Below the pieces are notes generated by a model, which was not told where the DNA came from, ran no database searches, and was given only the letters and a program-made list of their open reading frames with translations. 64,000 bases of DNA from Bacteroidota bacterium (GTDB lineage Bacteria > Bacteroidota > Bacteroidia > UKL13-3), in the NCBI GenBank assembly GCA_027487835.1, contig JAIYCU010000029.1, positions 155,810 to 219,809 of the forward strand, read 5' to 3'. Below are positions 25,828 through 36,274 of this stretch, in pieces. Both the position numbers and the translations under genes were made by a program. The first letter of the stretch is position 1. The number at the start of each line of letters is the position of its first letter.

Positions 25828-27426
25828 ATGAGTAATTCAAAACAACAACAAACATCACTTTATACCCTTGCGGTGGTGTTTTTTTTCTGGGGCTTTGTAG
25901 CTGCCTCCAATGGAATTTTCATTCCATTTTGTAAAACCCATTTTAATTTATCACAATATGAATCACAGTTAATTGACGCCTCATTTTATGCTGCGTATTT
26001 CTTTGGTTCCTTCTTTTTGTACTTGTTATCGCAATATAACAAGCATGATGTTTTGAATAAAATTGGGTTTAAATCTGGAATTGTTTATGGTTTATTAGCC
26101 TCTGTAGTTGGTGCTGGATTACTAAGTGTGTTTTCTGGAATGGCTACCGTAACCTTTGGAATGATATTAGGTGCCTTTTTTATCATTGCCTTGGGATTTT
26201 CTCTTCAGCAAACCTCTGCACAGCCTTTTGTGGTAGCTTTAGGTCCAATTGAAACGGGTACACATCGTTTAAACTTTACAGGTGGTGTAAATTCTTTAGG
26301 TACTTTGCTTGGGCCAATTGTGGTTAGTATTGTGCTTTTTGGTGCCATTGGAAGTGGCCAAGAGGCTTCTTTAGGAAGTATACAAACCTTATATTTAATT
26401 TTGGCCGCCTTATTTGGTGTGGTAGCGGTATTCTTTTTCTTAAATAAAAGTTTACCAGTTGTAACCAGTGACGAGGAAATAGAAAATAGTGGAAAGGCTA
26501 CAACCACCCTCGCAATCATTGCAATTCCAACAGCTATTTTGCTCTTCTTAAATAATTTTTTGCCAGCCATCATCAGCAATAACTTCATTTATATCTGTTT
26601 GATTGTAATTGTAGGCGTATTAATTTACACCTTAGGCGCTTCCAAGAAAAATGCCAATGGTTGGGGTGCAATGCATTATCCGCAGCTTGTGCTAGGCATG
26701 ATTGGAATTTTCACCTATGTTGGTGTTGAAGTTACAATTCAAAGTAATATGGGCGCTTTGCTTAAGTTGCCAGAATTTGGAGGATATGATGAATCCTCTA
26801 TTTCTAATTTTATTAGTTTGTATTGGGGTAGCTTAATGATTGGAAGATGGACAGGTGCTATTTCAGCTTTTCAAATGAGTGCTAATACCCGTAAGATTTT
26901 AACCTTTATTGTGCCTTTTGTAGCTTTTGCCTTGATCCTTGGAATTAATCATTTGAGTGGAAATGCCATTGCTGATTTAATTCCTTATGCGGTTTGTATT
27001 CTTATTGCGGTTATTGCCTTTTTTATTGGTAATGAAAGACCGGCTCAAACCTTGTTGTTATTTGCAGGTATTGGGGTAGCGGGAATGTTAATTGGACTTA
27101 TGACTACCGGAAATATTGCCTTATTTGCTTTCATGAGTGGAGGTTTGGCTTGCAGCATTATGTGGCCTAGTATTTTTTCATTATCAATCTCCGGTTTAGG
27201 AAAATATACCTCACAAGGTGCCTCCTTTCTCATTATGATGATTTTGGGTGGTGCAATTATTCCACCAATTCAAGGAAAAGTAGCCGATACAATGGGCATT
27301 CACATTTCTTATTTTATCCCTGTTTTATGCTTTGCTTATTTAGCATTTTTTGCGTTAAGAGCTAAAGCAATTCTCAAAACACAAGGTATAAACGTAGATG
27401 AAGTGAAAGCTGCCGCAGGGCATTAA
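25828..27426 (+). CDS. Sugar MFS transporter of the FucP/GluP family
   Basis: A 532-residue, 12-helix permease. The start is FFFWGFVAASNGIFIPFCK, the FucP-family first helix, and family features recur later: QQTSAQPFVVALG, FTGGVNSLGTLLGP and GGLACSIMWPSIFSLSI. The FucP family moves fucose, glucose or galactose with protons. The central loop region has extra helices, making it longer than E. coli FucP, as is frequent in Bacteroidota. No sugar enzymes are adjacent, so the substrate is open. It ends at a strong terminator; 209 bp separate it from the divergent usp gene, where I see no clear promoter match. Confidence 0.9.
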   Translation: MSNSKQQQTSLYTLAVVFFFWGFVAASNGIFIPFCKTHFNLSQYESQLIDASFYAAYFFGSFFLYLLSQYNKHDVLNKIGFKSGIVYGLLASVVGAGLLSVFSGMATVTFGMILGAFFIIALGFSLQQTSAQPFVVALGPIETGTHRLNFTGGVNSLGTLLGPIVVSIVLFGAIGSGQEASLGSIQTLYLILAALFGVVAVFFFLNKSLPVVTSDEEIENSGKATTTLAIIAIPTAILLFLNNFLPAIISNNFIYICLIVIVGVLIYTLGASKKNANGWGAMHYPQLVLGMIGIFTYVGVEVTIQSNMGALLKLPEFGGYDESSISNFISLYWGSLMIGRWTGAISAFQMSANTRKILTFIVPFVAFALILGINHLSGNAIADLIPYAVCILIAVIAFFIGNERPAQTLLLFAGIGVAGMLIGLMTTGNIALFAFMSGGLACSIMWPSIFSLSISGLGKYTSQGASFLIMMILGGAIIPPIQGKVADTMGIHISYFIPVLCFAYLAFFALRAKAILKTQGINVDEVKAAAGH

Positions 27427-27444
27427 GCTTAAAGTTATTTCAAC

Positions 27445-27481
27445 AAAAAAGCGCAGGTGTAATACACTTGCGCTTTTTTTT
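27445..27481. terminator. Bidirectional intrinsic terminator
   Basis: AAAAAAGCGCAGGTGT and ACACTTGCGCTTTTTTTT form a stem of over 15 bp with a 3-nt loop. A and T runs on the two sides let it serve both the MFS gene and the convergent small membrane protein gene. Confidence 0.93.
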
Positions 27482-27485
27482 ATTT

Positions 27486-27498
27486 CGGTTTGAACCAA
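27486..27498 (+). repeat. Dispersed 13-mer CGGTTTGAACCAA (intergenic copy)
   Basis: Exact copy between the terminator and the stop codon of the next gene: the only exact copy outside coding sequence. Confidence 0.85.
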
Positions 27499-27501
27499 AA
27501 G

Positions 27502-27747
27502 TTAACTAACTAATTTCTTCACTTTTTGATCTTTACTCCATAAAATTTTGTCATGGTTTATATACACATATCTATCTTTTTCATCTGGCTGCACTATTCT
27601 TTTCTTCATCGCAAAAAGTATAAATACAGAAATCACTGGAACAAAAAAACCAATAAGTGCCCAAGACCAAAATTTATAACCCTTTGTTGTCGCTAAATAG
27701 CCCAAAACAGGAGGAAAGAAAAGCTGCATGACAAGTAACTCAATCAT
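27502..27747 (-). CDS. Small two-helix membrane protein
   Basis: 81 residues: a hydrophobic N-terminal helix (IELLVMQLFFPPVLGYLA), a short GYKFWSWA loop, a second helix (IGFFVPVISVFILFAM), then a basic cytoplasmic tail. ATG 27747 is used; ATG 27729 is possible. It is 39 bp from accC on the same strand and ends at the shared terminator. I do not recognise the family. Confidence 0.65.
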   Translation of the reverse strand: MIELLVMQLFFPPVLGYLATTKGYKFWSWALIGFFVPVISVFILFAMKKRIVQPDEKDRYVYINHDKILWSKDQKVKKLVS

Positions 27748-27786
27748 ATCAACTTAATAAAGGATTAGCAAAAACTTTTTGTTTTG

Positions 27787-29133
27787 TTATTTTTTAATTT
27801 CAAAAGTGTTCATAAAGGCCGTGGTAAAATTACCCTTCTTAAAATCTTCATTTTGCATAAGCTGCATGTGAAGTGGAATGGTAGTTTTTAGGCCAGGTCC
27901 TTCAATTATAAATTCACCTAATGCTCTTTCCATTTTAATGATAGCTTCTTCTCTGGTTTGAGCTGTTACAATCATTTTAGCAATCATACTATCATAATTA
28001 CTCGGAATGGTATAGCCAGCATAAATATGAGTATCCACGCGCACCCCATGTCCACCTGGTTTGTGCAAATATTCAATCTTACCGGGTGTTGGTCTAAAAT
28101 TATTATAAGGGTCTTCTGCATTAATACGCACTTCAATGGAATGGCGGCTTGGGTAGTAATTACGACCACTAATAGGAACTCCTGCTGCGATTAAAATTTG
28201 TTCTTTTACTAGGTCAAAATTAATTACTTCTTCTGTTACTGGATGTTCAACTTGAATACGTGTATTCATTTCCATAAAGAAGAAGTTTCTGTGTTTGTCA
28301 ACCAAGAATTCAATCGTACCTAATCCTTCGTACCTTATTGCTGCAGCGCCTGCAACAGCTGCTGCGCCCATTTTTTCCCTTAATTCATCTGTCATAAAAG
28401 GAGAAGGGCTTTCTTCGATTAGTTTTTGATGACGGCGTTGTATAGAACAATCTCTTTCAGAGAGGTGGCAAACTTTTCCATATTGGTCGCCTGCTAATTG
28501 AATTTCTATATGGCGAGGTTCTTCTACATATTTTTCCATGTAAATGCCATCGTTTCCAAAAGCGGCTGCTGCCTCTTGGCGCGCGCTATCCCAATGTTTT
28601 TCAAATTCTTCCTCTGCCCAAATAATGCGCATCCCTCTACCGCCACCACCTGCGGTGGCTTTAATAATAACTGGATAGCCAATATCTTTTGCCAACATTT
28701 TGCCTTCCTCGGCGTCTTTTAATAAGCCTTCAGAACCAGGAATTACAGGAACTCCTGCTTTTTTCATGGTAGCCTTTGCACTTGCTTTGTCACCCATAGA
28801 ATTAATCATCTCTGGGCTCGCACCAATAAACTTAATGCCATGGTCTCTACAAACTTGAGAAAACTTTGCATTTTCTGATAAGAAACCATAACCAGGATGG
28901 ATTGCATCAGCATTGGTAATTTCTGCTGCAGCTATAATGTTAGGAATATTTAAGTAGGATTGTGCAGAAGGTGGAGGGCCTATGCACACGGCTTCATCTG
29001 CAAACCTAACATGTAAGCTATCTCTATCGGCAGTTGAATAAACTGCCACTGTTTTGATGCCCATTTCTTTTGCAGTTCTTATTACCCTTAAGGCAATTTC
29101 ACCACGATTGGCTATCAAGATTTTTTTAAACAT
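27787..29133 (-). CDS. accC: Acetyl-CoA carboxylase, biotin carboxylase subunit
   Basis: The 448-residue ATP-grasp enzyme carboxylates the biotin carried by AccB, the first step of fatty acid synthesis. Visible marks are [19 protein letters not shown] at the N terminus, [10 protein letters not shown], the glycine-rich ATP loop [13 protein letters not shown], the catalytic [15 protein letters not shown], and RINAEDP. Length is standard. It is the last gene of the plsX-fabH-accB-accC series, 53 bp after accB. Confidence 0.97.
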   Translation of the reverse strand: MFKKILIANRGEIALRVIRTAKEMGIKTVAVYSTADRDSLHVRFADEAVCIGPPPSAQSYLNIPNIIAAAEITNADAIHPGYGFLSENAKFSQVCRDHGIKFIGASPEMINSMGDKASAKATMKKAGVPVIPGSEGLLKDAEEGKMLAKDIGYPVIIKATAGGGGRGMRIIWAEEEFEKHWDSARQEAAAAFGNDGIYMEKYVEEPRHIEIQLAGDQYGKVCHLSERDCSIQRRHQKLIEESPSPFMTDELREKMGAAAVAGAAAIRYEGLGTIEFLVDKHRNFFFMEMNTRIQVEHPVTEEVINFDLVKEQILIAAGVPISGRNYYPSRHSIEVRINAEDPYNNFRPTPGKIEYLHKPGGHGVRVDTHIYAGYTIPSNYDSMIAKMIVTAQTREEAIIKMERALGEFIIEGPGLKTTIPLHMQLMQNEDFKKGNFTTAFMNTFEIKK

Positions 29134-29186
29134 AAATTTTGCTTGTTAAAATTTTAACAATCTAAAAAGCGGTAACCTGCTTTTTA

Positions 29187-29672
29187 TTAAATTGGCTCAA
29201 CCAAAAATAAAGGTTGATCGTACTCAACTGGAGATGAATTGTCAATTAATATTTTCACAATTCTTCCAGAAACTTCTGATTCAATTTCATTGAAAAGCTT
29301 CATGGCTTCTACAATACAAAGTACTTGACCTGGCTTAATTTCATCACCAATTTGCACAAACGCAGCCTTATCAGGCGAAGGCGATTTGTAGTAAGTTCCA
29401 ATCATTGGTGATTTAATAGTGATAAAATTACCAGCAGGTGAGTCTGTTTTTGAAGCATGAGATTCTAAACGCTCAGTTGCAACTGGTGATGATGAAGGCG
29501 TTGAAGCAACTTGTAAAGGCGCTTGCATGTATGTTGGAGTTTGTTGAACCAACATTGTTTTTTCTTCTGTTTTTCTGATAGAGATTTTGAAATCTCCACG
29601 TTCAACATCAACTTCTGATACGCCAGATTCTGAAACAAGCTTAATAAGCTCTTTTATTTCTTTTAATTCCAT
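29187..29672 (-). CDS. accB: Biotin carboxyl carrier protein of acetyl-CoA carboxylase
   Basis: 161 residues. An N-terminal helix ([16 protein letters not shown]) docks to AccC, a Pro/Ser/Thr-rich linker follows (about residues 45-85), and the C-terminal biotinyl domain carries [10 protein letters not shown] with the lysine to be biotinylated near residue 126. Lies between fabH and accC on the same strand. Confidence 0.96.
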   Translation of the reverse strand: MELKEIKELIKLVSESGVSEVDVERGDFKISIRKTEEKTMLVQQTPTYMQAPLQVASTPSSSPVATERLESHASKTDSPAGNFITIKSPMIGTYYKSPSPDKAAFVQIGDEIKPGQVLCIVEAMKLFNEIESEVSGRIVKILIDNSSPVEYDQPLFLVEPI

Positions 29673-29742
29673 AGTTCGAGGATTAGAGAAATCAAATATA
29701 TTTAAAAAAATGATTTGAAAAAGTTAAACTGAAACGAAATGC

Positions 29743-30741
29743 TTATTTAGCATCATAAGCCCACTTTAAATAGATAGCACCCCAAGTAAAACCGCCTCCA
29801 AAGGCAGCTAAAACAATATTGTCACCTTTTTTAAGTCGACTTTCCCATTCCCATAAACAAAGCGGTAAGGTACCATTGGTTGTATTTCCATAATGGTCTA
29901 TGTTAATCATTACCTTTTCACGGGTTAAGCCCATGCGCTCTGCGGTGGCATCAATAATTCTTAAGTTTGCCTGATGTGGCACTAGCCAAGCGATATCTTC
30001 AGCTGTTAAGTTGTTTCTTTCCATAATTTGGGCAGAAACATCCGCCATGTTGGTTACGGCAAATTTAAACACAGTTTTACCATCTTGGTAAACAAAATGT
30101 TCTTTGGCATCTACTGTTTCATGCGTAGGCGGTTTCAAAGAGCCTCCTGCTTTTTGGTGTAAAAAATGCCTGCCTGATCCATCAATTTTTAAAACGGAAT
30201 CTATAATACCTAAATTTTCTTCGTTTGGTTCAAGCAAAACTGCTCCGCACCCATCTCCAAAAATAATGCAGGTATTTCGGTCGGTATAATCAATAATTGA
30301 AGACATTTTATCTGCCCCCACTACTAAAACCTTTTTGTATTTTCCGCTTTCAATAAATTTAGAAGCTGTTTCTAGCGAAAATAAAAATCCAGAGCAGGCA
30401 GCGGCCAAATCATATCCAAAAGCATTTTTGGCGCCAATTTTATCTGCTAAAATGCAAGCCGTTGAAGGAAATACCATGTCTGGCGTAACGGTTGCAAAAA
30501 TAATTAAGTCAATTTCTTCTGCCCCAATGCCGCGTTTCTTTAACAAGCCGTTTACTGCTTCTACCGCCATGTCGGATGTTGCAAGACCTTGTCCTTTAAG
30601 AATATGCCTTTCTTTAATTCCAGTTCTTGTTGTAATCCATTCATCTGAAGTATCCACCAAAAGTTCCAAATCTTTGTTTGTTAACAAATCTGGCGGAACA
30701 TACCCATGGATGGCCGTGATGGCTGCGGTAATTTTTGTCAT
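29743..30741 (-). CDS. fabH: 3-oxoacyl-ACP synthase III
   Basis: A 332-residue condensing enzyme that starts fatty acid chains from acetyl-CoA or a branched acyl-CoA plus malonyl-ACP. The N terminus is the usual YVPPDLLTN...DEWI-TRTGI. The catalytic Cys is in DLAAACSGF near residue 114, the His in WLVPHQAN near residue 256, and the Asn in HYGNTTNG near residue 286. The ATG shares one base with the plsX stop (TAATG), showing tight coupling. Confidence 0.97.
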   Translation of the reverse strand: MTKITAAITAIHGYVPPDLLTNKDLELLVDTSDEWITTRTGIKERHILKGQGLATSDMAVEAVNGLLKKRGIGAEEIDLIIFATVTPDMVFPSTACILADKIGAKNAFGYDLAAACSGFLFSLETASKFIESGKYKKVLVVGADKMSSIIDYTDRNTCIIFGDGCGAVLLEPNEENLGIIDSVLKIDGSGRHFLHQKAGGSLKPPTHETVDAKEHFVYQDGKTVFKFAVTNMADVSAQIMERNNLTAEDIAWLVPHQANLRIIDATAERMGLTREKVMINIDHYGNTTNGTLPLCLWEWESRLKKGDNIVLAAFGGGFTWGAIYLKWAYDAK

Positions 30742-31700
30742 TATTGTGAGGGGGGAACAATATTTTGAAAAGCATCATGAATAATAGATACTAACTTAGA
30801 TTCTATCACATCATGTGCACTTATAATCATGTTTTTGAATGCTTTTTTGTTGGAAATGCCATGCCCAATAATCACTGGGGCATTAACACCTAATATTGGG
30901 GTTCCACCAAAATTTTCATAATTAAATCTCTCAAGATAATCATCCTGAATGCCACGTTTATGAAGCACAAAGTACATCGACTCAAGCGCCTTTAATACTA
31001 CATTGCCTGTAAAGCCTTCGCAAACTATGACATCTACTTTATCAGATATGATATCTCTGCCTTCCACATTTCCAATGAAATGAAACTGTGTAGAATCAGC
31101 CATTAAGTTGTGCGCAGAAACGGTAACTAAATTACCTTTTTCTTTTTCTTCGCCTATACTTAACAAGCCAACTTTAGGGTCACTATTCTTATAAACATGC
31201 TTTAACAATAAAGAACCTAGTACCCCAAATTGATATAAAACATCGGGTCTGCAATCTGCATTTGCTCCAACATCAACAATTAATCCAACGCCTCCATTAG
31301 CCTTTGGAACCATTGCTGTAATGCAAGGTCTTATAACACCCTCAATTGGTTTTACAGAAAACATAGACCCAACAAGCATAGCACCCGTATTTCCTGCACT
31401 TACAAAAGCATCAATTTTCTTGTGTGCGAGCAAACCAAATCCAACTGAAATGCTAGAATCTTTTTTCTGAGAAATAGCTTTTGTTGGGTGTTCGCTCATC
31501 CCAATTACTTCGCTTGAATGAACAAAATCAAAATCTGATTCATTTGCACCTGCATTTGCTAATTGGTGCAAAGCTTCTTCTTTATTGCCAATTAAAACGA
31601 TACGCACCTTAGAGCCAAGTTCTTTTTTAGCCAAAATTGCGCCCGCAATGGCTTCCTTAGGGGCGTAATCGCCTCCCATGATGTCAAATCCTATTTTCAT
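30741..31700 (-). CDS. plsX: Phosphate acyltransferase PlsX
   Basis: The 319-residue enzyme converts acyl-ACP to acyl-phosphate for phospholipid synthesis. Family marks are [10 protein letters not shown] near the N terminus, [11 protein letters not shown] near residue 100, [10 protein letters not shown], and VVCEGFTGN. Length is normal. Placed between rpmF and fabH, the arrangement found in very many bacteria. Confidence 0.97.
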   Translation of the reverse strand: MKIGFDIMGGDYAPKEAIAGAILAKKELGSKVRIVLIGNKEEALHQLANAGANESDFDFVHSSEVIGMSEHPTKAISQKKDSSISVGFGLLAHKKIDAFVSAGNTGAMLVGSMFSVKPIEGVIRPCITAMVPKANGGVGLIVDVGANADCRPDVLYQFGVLGSLLLKHVYKNSDPKVGLLSIGEEKEKGNLVTVSAHNLMADSTQFHFIGNVEGRDIISDKVDVIVCEGFTGNVVLKALESMYFVLHKRGIQDDYLERFNYENFGGTPILGVNAPVIIGHGISNKKAFKNMIISAHDVIESKLVSIIHDAFQNIVPPSQ

Positions 31701-31734
31701 TAGCAGGGTAAAGGGACTTTAGAAAGCGATACAA

Positions 31735-31920
31735 TTAAATATCTTTCTGCATGTCAGGAAAAGCTAATTTCCCTTTGTAATATCCATTTGGCGTTACGCG
31801 GTGGCGTAAATGTACCTCGCCAGATGTAGGATCTGTAGTGATAGTTGGATTTGCTCCCTTGTAGTGAGTTCTGCGCTTATCTCTTCTTGAATTTGAGATT
31901 TTTCGTTTTGGATTAGGCAT
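31735..31920 (-). CDS. rpmF: 50S ribosomal protein L32
   Basis: 61 residues, very basic, beginning [19 protein letters not shown] as L32 does in Bacteroidota. There are no cysteines, so this is the zinc-free form. The C terminus is somewhat longer than in E. coli. It is 18 bp after the yceD-like gene and 34 bp before plsX. Confidence 0.96.
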   Translation of the reverse strand: MPNPKRKISNSRRDKRRTHYKGANPTITTDPTSGEVHLRHRVTPNGYYKGKLAFPDMQKDI

Positions 31921-31938
31921 AGTAGTATTTCTCCTTTT

Positions 31939-32484
31939 TTAATTTAATAAATCTTTTAATTTGTTCCACCTTGGGTCTGTAGAATCACTCTCATCACCCT
32001 TAGTATCTTCATTTTCTATATTCTCGGCTTGCGCTAAAAGTTTCAACACCTCAGGGTTGCAACTTTTAGGATTGGCTAATTCACTGCAATTTTTTCTTTG
32101 CGGAACCGCCAATAGCAGACTCTCATACAAATATTGTCTGAGGTCAAACTCAATTTCCGTCCTAGCAATGTAAATAATTTCAAAATCTTCAAAATTATTT
32201 ACTTCACTTAATTTCATCAACATTTCAAATTCTTCCGAAATTTGAATATCAATTTCTTCTGCACAGGTATCGCAAACCGTTGAAACATTTCCTTCAAAAT
32301 GGAACTTTAAATCATAGATATTCTCTGATTTATCCAGTTTTAAAGTTACTGCAACATTGGCTTTTTTTATAGGCGAATACTCAAAATCGCCTAAGAAAAT
32401 TTCGTCTATAACAAACGTGTCTTCGTTAACTCCAAATCGAAGTTTATTGAATTCAATTGTATAGTCCTTCTTCCGCGTTCCCAT
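31939..32484 (-). CDS. DUF177/YceD-family protein
   Basis: 181 residues. The conserved centre is CDTCAEEIDIQISEEFEMLM, with a CxxC pair near residues 70-73, and a later CSEL...CNPEV supplies further cysteines before the DPRWNKLKDLL C-terminal motif. YceD is tied to 23S rRNA and L32 maturation, in line with its place directly upstream of rpmF. Its own candidate promoter lies 13 nt before the start. Confidence 0.92.
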   Translation of the reverse strand: MGTRKKDYTIEFNKLRFGVNEDTFVIDEIFLGDFEYSPIKKANVAVTLKLDKSENIYDLKFHFEGNVSTVCDTCAEEIDIQISEEFEMLMKLSEVNNFEDFEIIYIARTEIEFDLRQYLYESLLLAVPQRKNCSELANPKSCNPEVLKLLAQAENIENEDTKGDESDSTDPRWNKLKDLLN

Positions 32485-32497
32485 GTATAGTAGCCTG

Positions 32498-32505
32498 CAA
32501 AGATA
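32498..32505 (-). promoter_or_regulatory. Candidate -7 element for the yceD-rpmF-plsX-fabH-accB-accC operon
   Basis: TATCTTTG on the minus strand, 13 nt before ATG 32484. The -33 region has TTTC rather than TTG. It lies in the 108-bp gap after pdxA. Confidence 0.45.
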
Positions 32506-32592
32506 AGTGCTTAAAAATAACTTCTGAAAGTTTTTTGACTTTTAAGCCAATAAAACAATATTAAGTTTCAGATATACAGCGAATTAATAAGA

Positions 32593-33660
32593 TTAGAAGT
32601 CGATTCTAAATTTCTCACGCCTAAATTGCGTCATGGGTAAGGATTTTTCATTAATCTCCTGAAAATGATTTCTTCTTGCCCAAATATCAATAGCCATAAA
32701 TAGAGCATTTCGCATACTTTGGGCGTCTGCTTGGTTTTTTCCAGCTATGGCATATGCCGTTCCATGATCTGGGGATGTGCGCACAAATGGAAGTCCAGCC
32801 GTATAATTTACCCCATCTTTAAAGGCCATAAATTTGAATGGAATAAGGCCTTGATCGTGGTACATAGCCAAAATACCATCAAATTGTTGGTATTGGTTGG
32901 AACCAAAAAAGCCGTCGGCAGGGTATGGGCCATAAACTGCGATTTGCCTGTCATTACGCGCCTTGTCAACAGCAGGAATAATTATTTCCTTTTCTTCGGC
33001 TCCTAATAATCCGTTTTCTCCTGCGTGTGGGTTCAACCCTAAAACGGCAATTTTTGGTTTAATAATGCCAAAATCTTGCTTTAAACTTTGATTGAACAAG
33101 TTTATTTTCTCTAAAATCAGGGCTTGTGTTAGTTTATTTGAAACATCTTTGAGTGGCAAATGCCCTGTTATTAAAGCCACCCTTAAGGTGTCTGAAGTTA
33201 AAATCATTAGATGTTCGCTATTTGCCTGTTGCGCTAGGTATTCTGTGTGCCCATTAAATGGAAGACTGTCGGTGTTAACATTATGCTTGTTTAGCGGGGC
33301 AGTTACGATGGCATCTATTTTTCCAGCCACAGCATCCTTCGTAACCATTTCCAATGATTTAAATGCATATTTCCCTGCAACTTCAGTTTCTTCTCCTGGT
33401 TTTATTTCTATTTCTTCTTCCCAAGCTGCCAATAAATTGGCTCTTTTGGGGTTTACCTGATCCAAAGATTTTATAATATTCAACTGAAAATCATTTTGGT
33501 TCAAAACTTTTCTCCAATATGAAATTACTTTTGAGGAGGCATATACAACGGGCGTGCAATAATCCAAAATACGATTGTCTTGGATTGCTTTTATCACTAC
33601 CTCTACAGCAATGCTATTTATATCGCCAATGCTAATACCAATAATGGGTAATTTACGCAT
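32593..33660 (-). CDS. pdxA: 4-hydroxythreonine-4-phosphate dehydrogenase
   Basis: 355 residues, the PLP-pathway enzyme that oxidises 4-phosphohydroxy-threonine. The three metal-binding His lie in FNGHTEYL (near residue 139), NPHAGENG (near residue 212) and MYHDQGLIP (near residue 269). The phosphate-binding KHNVNTD segment and GPYPADGFF are also present. No other pyridoxine gene is adjacent. Confidence 0.95.
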   Translation of the reverse strand: MRKLPIIGISIGDINSIAVEVVIKAIQDNRILDYCTPVVYASSKVISYWRKVLNQNDFQLNIIKSLDQVNPKRANLLAAWEEEIEIKPGEETEVAGKYAFKSLEMVTKDAVAGKIDAIVTAPLNKHNVNTDSLPFNGHTEYLAQQANSEHLMILTSDTLRVALITGHLPLKDVSNKLTQALILEKINLFNQSLKQDFGIIKPKIAVLGLNPHAGENGLLGAEEKEIIIPAVDKARNDRQIAVYGPYPADGFFGSNQYQQFDGILAMYHDQGLIPFKFMAFKDGVNYTAGLPFVRTSPDHGTAYAIAGKNQADAQSMRNALFMAIDIWARRNHFQEINEKSLPMTQFRREKFRIDF

Positions 33661-33689
33661 ATCTTTAGTTTAGTTAAATGATGAGTACT

Positions 33690-35126
33690 CTATTTTTTTG
33701 TTAGTTGTTTGGCCCATTCTACTAGTAATCTTACCCCAACACCCGTTCCTCCTTTGGTTTTATAAGTATCATTGGCACTTATAAAGGCAGGTCCGGCAAT
33801 GTCAAAATGCATCCATGGGTATTTTGTAAATTTCTCTAAAAATTTACCAGCGGTTATGGCACCTGCAACTGGGCCACCAATATTTTTCATATCTGCGATA
33901 TCGCTTTTTATTAAAGCCGCATAATCCTCCCAAAACGGAAATTCTACTAATCTTTCATGCGCAAGTTCGCCTGCTGTTTTCATTTTTAGCTTTTGTTCTT
34001 CGCTGGCGGTTCCCATGCAAACAATTCCGTACGCGCCAATTGCTGCCGCTGCCGCGCCTGTTAAGGTTGCAAAGTCAAGCACCATTTCTGGATCATATTT
34101 CTGAGCATAGGCTAAGGCATCCGCTAAAATCATTCTGCCTTCAGCATCCGTATTTAGAACTTCAACTGTTTGTCCATCATACATATGAATCACATCCCCA
34201 GGTGTGTAAGCAATTTCCCCCGGGCGATTGTCTGTAGCAGGAATTAGTGCCACTACATGAAGTGGTAATTTATTCCTAGCGATGGCAAAAATACCGGCAG
34301 CTACCGCAGCCGCACCAGCCATATCGCACTTCATAGTATCCATGCCAGCTGTAGGTTTTAAACTAAGTCCACCCGTATCATAAACCACTCCTTTGCCCAC
34401 AAGAACTATTGGTTTTTTGTTGCTAAACTTACTTGGTTTATACTCAAGAATGGTAAAGGTTGGAGGTGTTTTACTGCCTTTGTTAACCGCTAAAAGTCCA
34501 CCCATTTTAAGGGTTTCTATTTGTTTTTTATTTAATACTTCACAAGCCACACCGTTTTGTTTAGCCGCAGTTTTAATTTGTTTGGCAAACTCAACGGCAT
34601 CTAAATGTGAAACAGGTTCGTTAACCCAATCTCTTGCCCTTAAAGTTTCCTCTACTAAAATTTGCAAGCCGGCTATTTCGGCTTTTTGGTTTTTGTCGGT
34701 TTGAACCAAAATGCTTTTTAGTGTATTCTCTTTTTTGTCACTCTTGTATTTTATGAATTGGTATATGGCTAAAGCCGTGCCTTCTGCTACAAACAAACTA
34801 GCAGATGGATTACTTTCATGATTACCAATCCAAACTTCCGAATATTGGTGAGCAACTAAAGTTTGCGCTATTTTAGCACCAAGCCCCCTGTATTTTTCTC
34901 TTTTGGCGGCTTCCGATTTTCCTTCGATTTCTGCAATCTGATGCAAAAAAATAAAATGAGTAAAGCGATTGATGGCAATAAACTTTTCCTCTTCTTTTAA
35001 TTTTTTATCTACATAAGAAATTTCATCCTTACTTAAGGTGAAGTTTTGAAGTTCATTTGATTTTGAAAATAAATAAACGGCACTCTTATTTGCCTTTGCT
35101 TTTTCTGAATAAGTAAACTGTATCAT
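33690..35126 (-). CDS. Leucyl aminopeptidase, M17 family
   Basis: A 478-residue two-metal aminopeptidase. The catalytic C-terminal domain shows VLVGKGVVYDTGGLSLKP (first Lys and Asp ligands), KCDMAGAAAV, and the signature NTDAEGRMIL. The frame is open back to 35231, but ATG 35126 (MIQFTYSEK) is the likely start because the upstream codons fall in the preceding gene. It follows the small Cys-containing exported protein by 13 bp. Codons for LVQT carry one dispersed 13-mer. Confidence 0.93.
   Translation of the reverse strand: MIQFTYSEKAKANKSAVYLFSKSNELQNFTLSKDEISYVDKKLKEEEKFIAINRFTHFIFLHQIAEIEGKSEAAKREKYRGLGAKIAQTLVAHQYSEVWIGNHESNPSASLFVAEGTALAIYQFIKYKSDKKENTLKSILVQTDKNQKAEIAGLQILVEETLRARDWVNEPVSHLDAVEFAKQIKTAAKQNGVACEVLNKKQIETLKMGGLLAVNKGSKTPPTFTILEYKPSKFSNKKPIVLVGKGVVYDTGGLSLKPTAGMDTMKCDMAGAAAVAAGIFAIARNKLPLHVVALIPATDNRPGEIAYTPGDVIHMYDGQTVEVLNTDAEGRMILADALAYAQKYDPEMVLDFATLTGAAAAAIGAYGIVCMGTASEEQKLKMKTAGELAHERLVEFPFWEDYAALIKSDIADMKNIGGPVAGAITAGKFLEKFTKYPWMHFDIAGPAFISANDTYKTKGGTGVGVRLLVEWAKQLTKK
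34697..34709 (+). repeat. Dispersed 13-mer CGGTTTGAACCAA (copy in the aminopeptidase gene)
   Basis: Exact copy on the plus strand, antisense to the gene, read by it as LVQT. Confidence 0.85.
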
Positions 35127-35139
35127 GTTTTCAAAATAA

Positions 35140-35406
35140 TTACGACTTTGCTTTTGGTTTAGGTGCGGTTGGTTTTTTCTCTTCTGGTTTAATGGCTTCT
35201 GCCTTACAAGCTTTACAAGGCTCAAAGCCACCCTTTTTTGCTTCGCTAAGTGTTAAGCCTTTTTTACCTGTTTTGGCAAGACTGCAATTTTTTGCATGGT
35301 ACTTTTTGCCGTTTTCTGTTACATAAACAGTTTGTGCCGACAAATTTTCATAATTTGCTAACAAAAGGAAACATAGAAACACAAGATGTTTTACAAAAGT
35401 TCTCAT
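35140..35406 (-). CDS. Small exported protein with a Cys-containing GKKYH-x3-C motif
   Basis: 88 residues: signal peptide (FVKHLVFLCFLLLANYENLSAQ), then VYVTENGKKYHAKNC, a Leu-Ser-Glu-Ala-Lys helix and FEPCKACKAE, finishing in a Lys/Pro-rich tail. The order K-x-YH-x3-C ... PCxxC matches the small zinc-binding module seen at the ends of some thermonuclease-like and competence-type proteins, akin to Ada-type zinc sites. Metal binding is likely; function unknown. Forms an operon with the aminopeptidase. Confidence 0.72.
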   Translation of the reverse strand: MRTFVKHLVFLCFLLLANYENLSAQTVYVTENGKKYHAKNCSLAKTGKKGLTLSEAKKGGFEPCKACKAEAIKPEEKKPTAPKPKAKS

Positions 35407-35476
35407 ATTATTTCTTTCAATTTGCGGTAAAGGTAAATGCTATTTGATTATTTAGTTTTATTTGCCGCTACAAATT

Positions 35477-36274
35477 ATGCACACACAGGTAAAAGCAAAA
35501 AAGTTTTTGGGTCAGCATTTCTTAACCGACCAACAAATAGCACAGGATATTGTTAATTCCTTGTTGCATTTGTATGCGACTGGTGAAGTACTAGAAGTTG
35601 GGCCAGGCATGGGTGTGCTCACACAATATTTGTTACCTGTCAAAGAAATAAATACTTGGGCTGCTGAGGTTGATGAAGAATCTGTTACCTATTTGTGTGC
35701 ACATTTTCCTGTTTTATCTGAGCGATTATTGCAAGAGAGTTTCTTGGAAATCGATTTGAGCCAAAAATTTCCAAGTAGCGTGGCCGTCATAGGAAACTTT
35801 CCCTATAACATATCTTCACAAATTGTATTTCATATTATCGACCATAGAGACAATGTGCCCATAATGGTAGGCATGTTTCAAAAGGAGGTGGCAGAGCGCT
35901 TGGCTGCTGGCCATGGAGGGAAAGATTATGGAATTTTGAGTGTTTTGGTTCAAGCCTATTATCATGTAAACTATCTTTTTACTGTTCCGGCACATGTATT
36001 TAATCCGCCGCCAAAAGTAAAATCAGGCGTCATTAGTATGCAAAGGCGCAAAGATGCGTTGGCCTGTGATGAGGTTTTATTTAAAAAGGTAGTGAAGGCT
36101 GGTTTTAACCAAAGAAGAAAAAAACTTAGAAACGCAATTTCTGCTTTTGGCCTTAACGACCAAGACTTAGGTGATTTTGCAAGTAAAAGAGCCGAAGAAC
36201 TTTCTGTTGATGATTTTGTAATACTCACAAACTTAATTGCTGCATTTAAACATGGAAAAGATACAAGTAGATAA
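35477..36274 (+). CDS. rsmA: 16S rRNA dimethyladenosine transferase
   Basis: Methylates two adjacent adenines near the 3' end of 16S rRNA (KsgA/RsmA). 265 residues from ATG 35477 (MHTQVKAKK); a TTG five codons upstream is in frame but less likely. The KKFLGQHFL start, SAM motif EVGPGMGVLT, catalytic GNFPYNISSQ (NFPY near residue 107-110), and the C-terminal FNQRRKKLRN are all typical. Overlaps mgtE by 23 bp. Confidence 0.96.
   Translation: MHTQVKAKKFLGQHFLTDQQIAQDIVNSLLHLYATGEVLEVGPGMGVLTQYLLPVKEINTWAAEVDEESVTYLCAHFPVLSERLLQESFLEIDLSQKFPSSVAVIGNFPYNISSQIVFHIIDHRDNVPIMVGMFQKEVAERLAAGHGGKDYGILSVLVQAYYHVNYLFTVPAHVFNPPPKVKSGVISMQRRKDALACDEVLFKKVVKAGFNQRRKKLRNAISAFGLNDQDLGDFASKRAEELSVDDFVILTNLIAAFKHGKDTSR

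Noticed and set aside
35127..35231. N-terminal extension of the aminopeptidase up to 35231
   Set aside because: It would overlap the end of the small exported protein, and the extra residues are basic and unlike M17 N termini.
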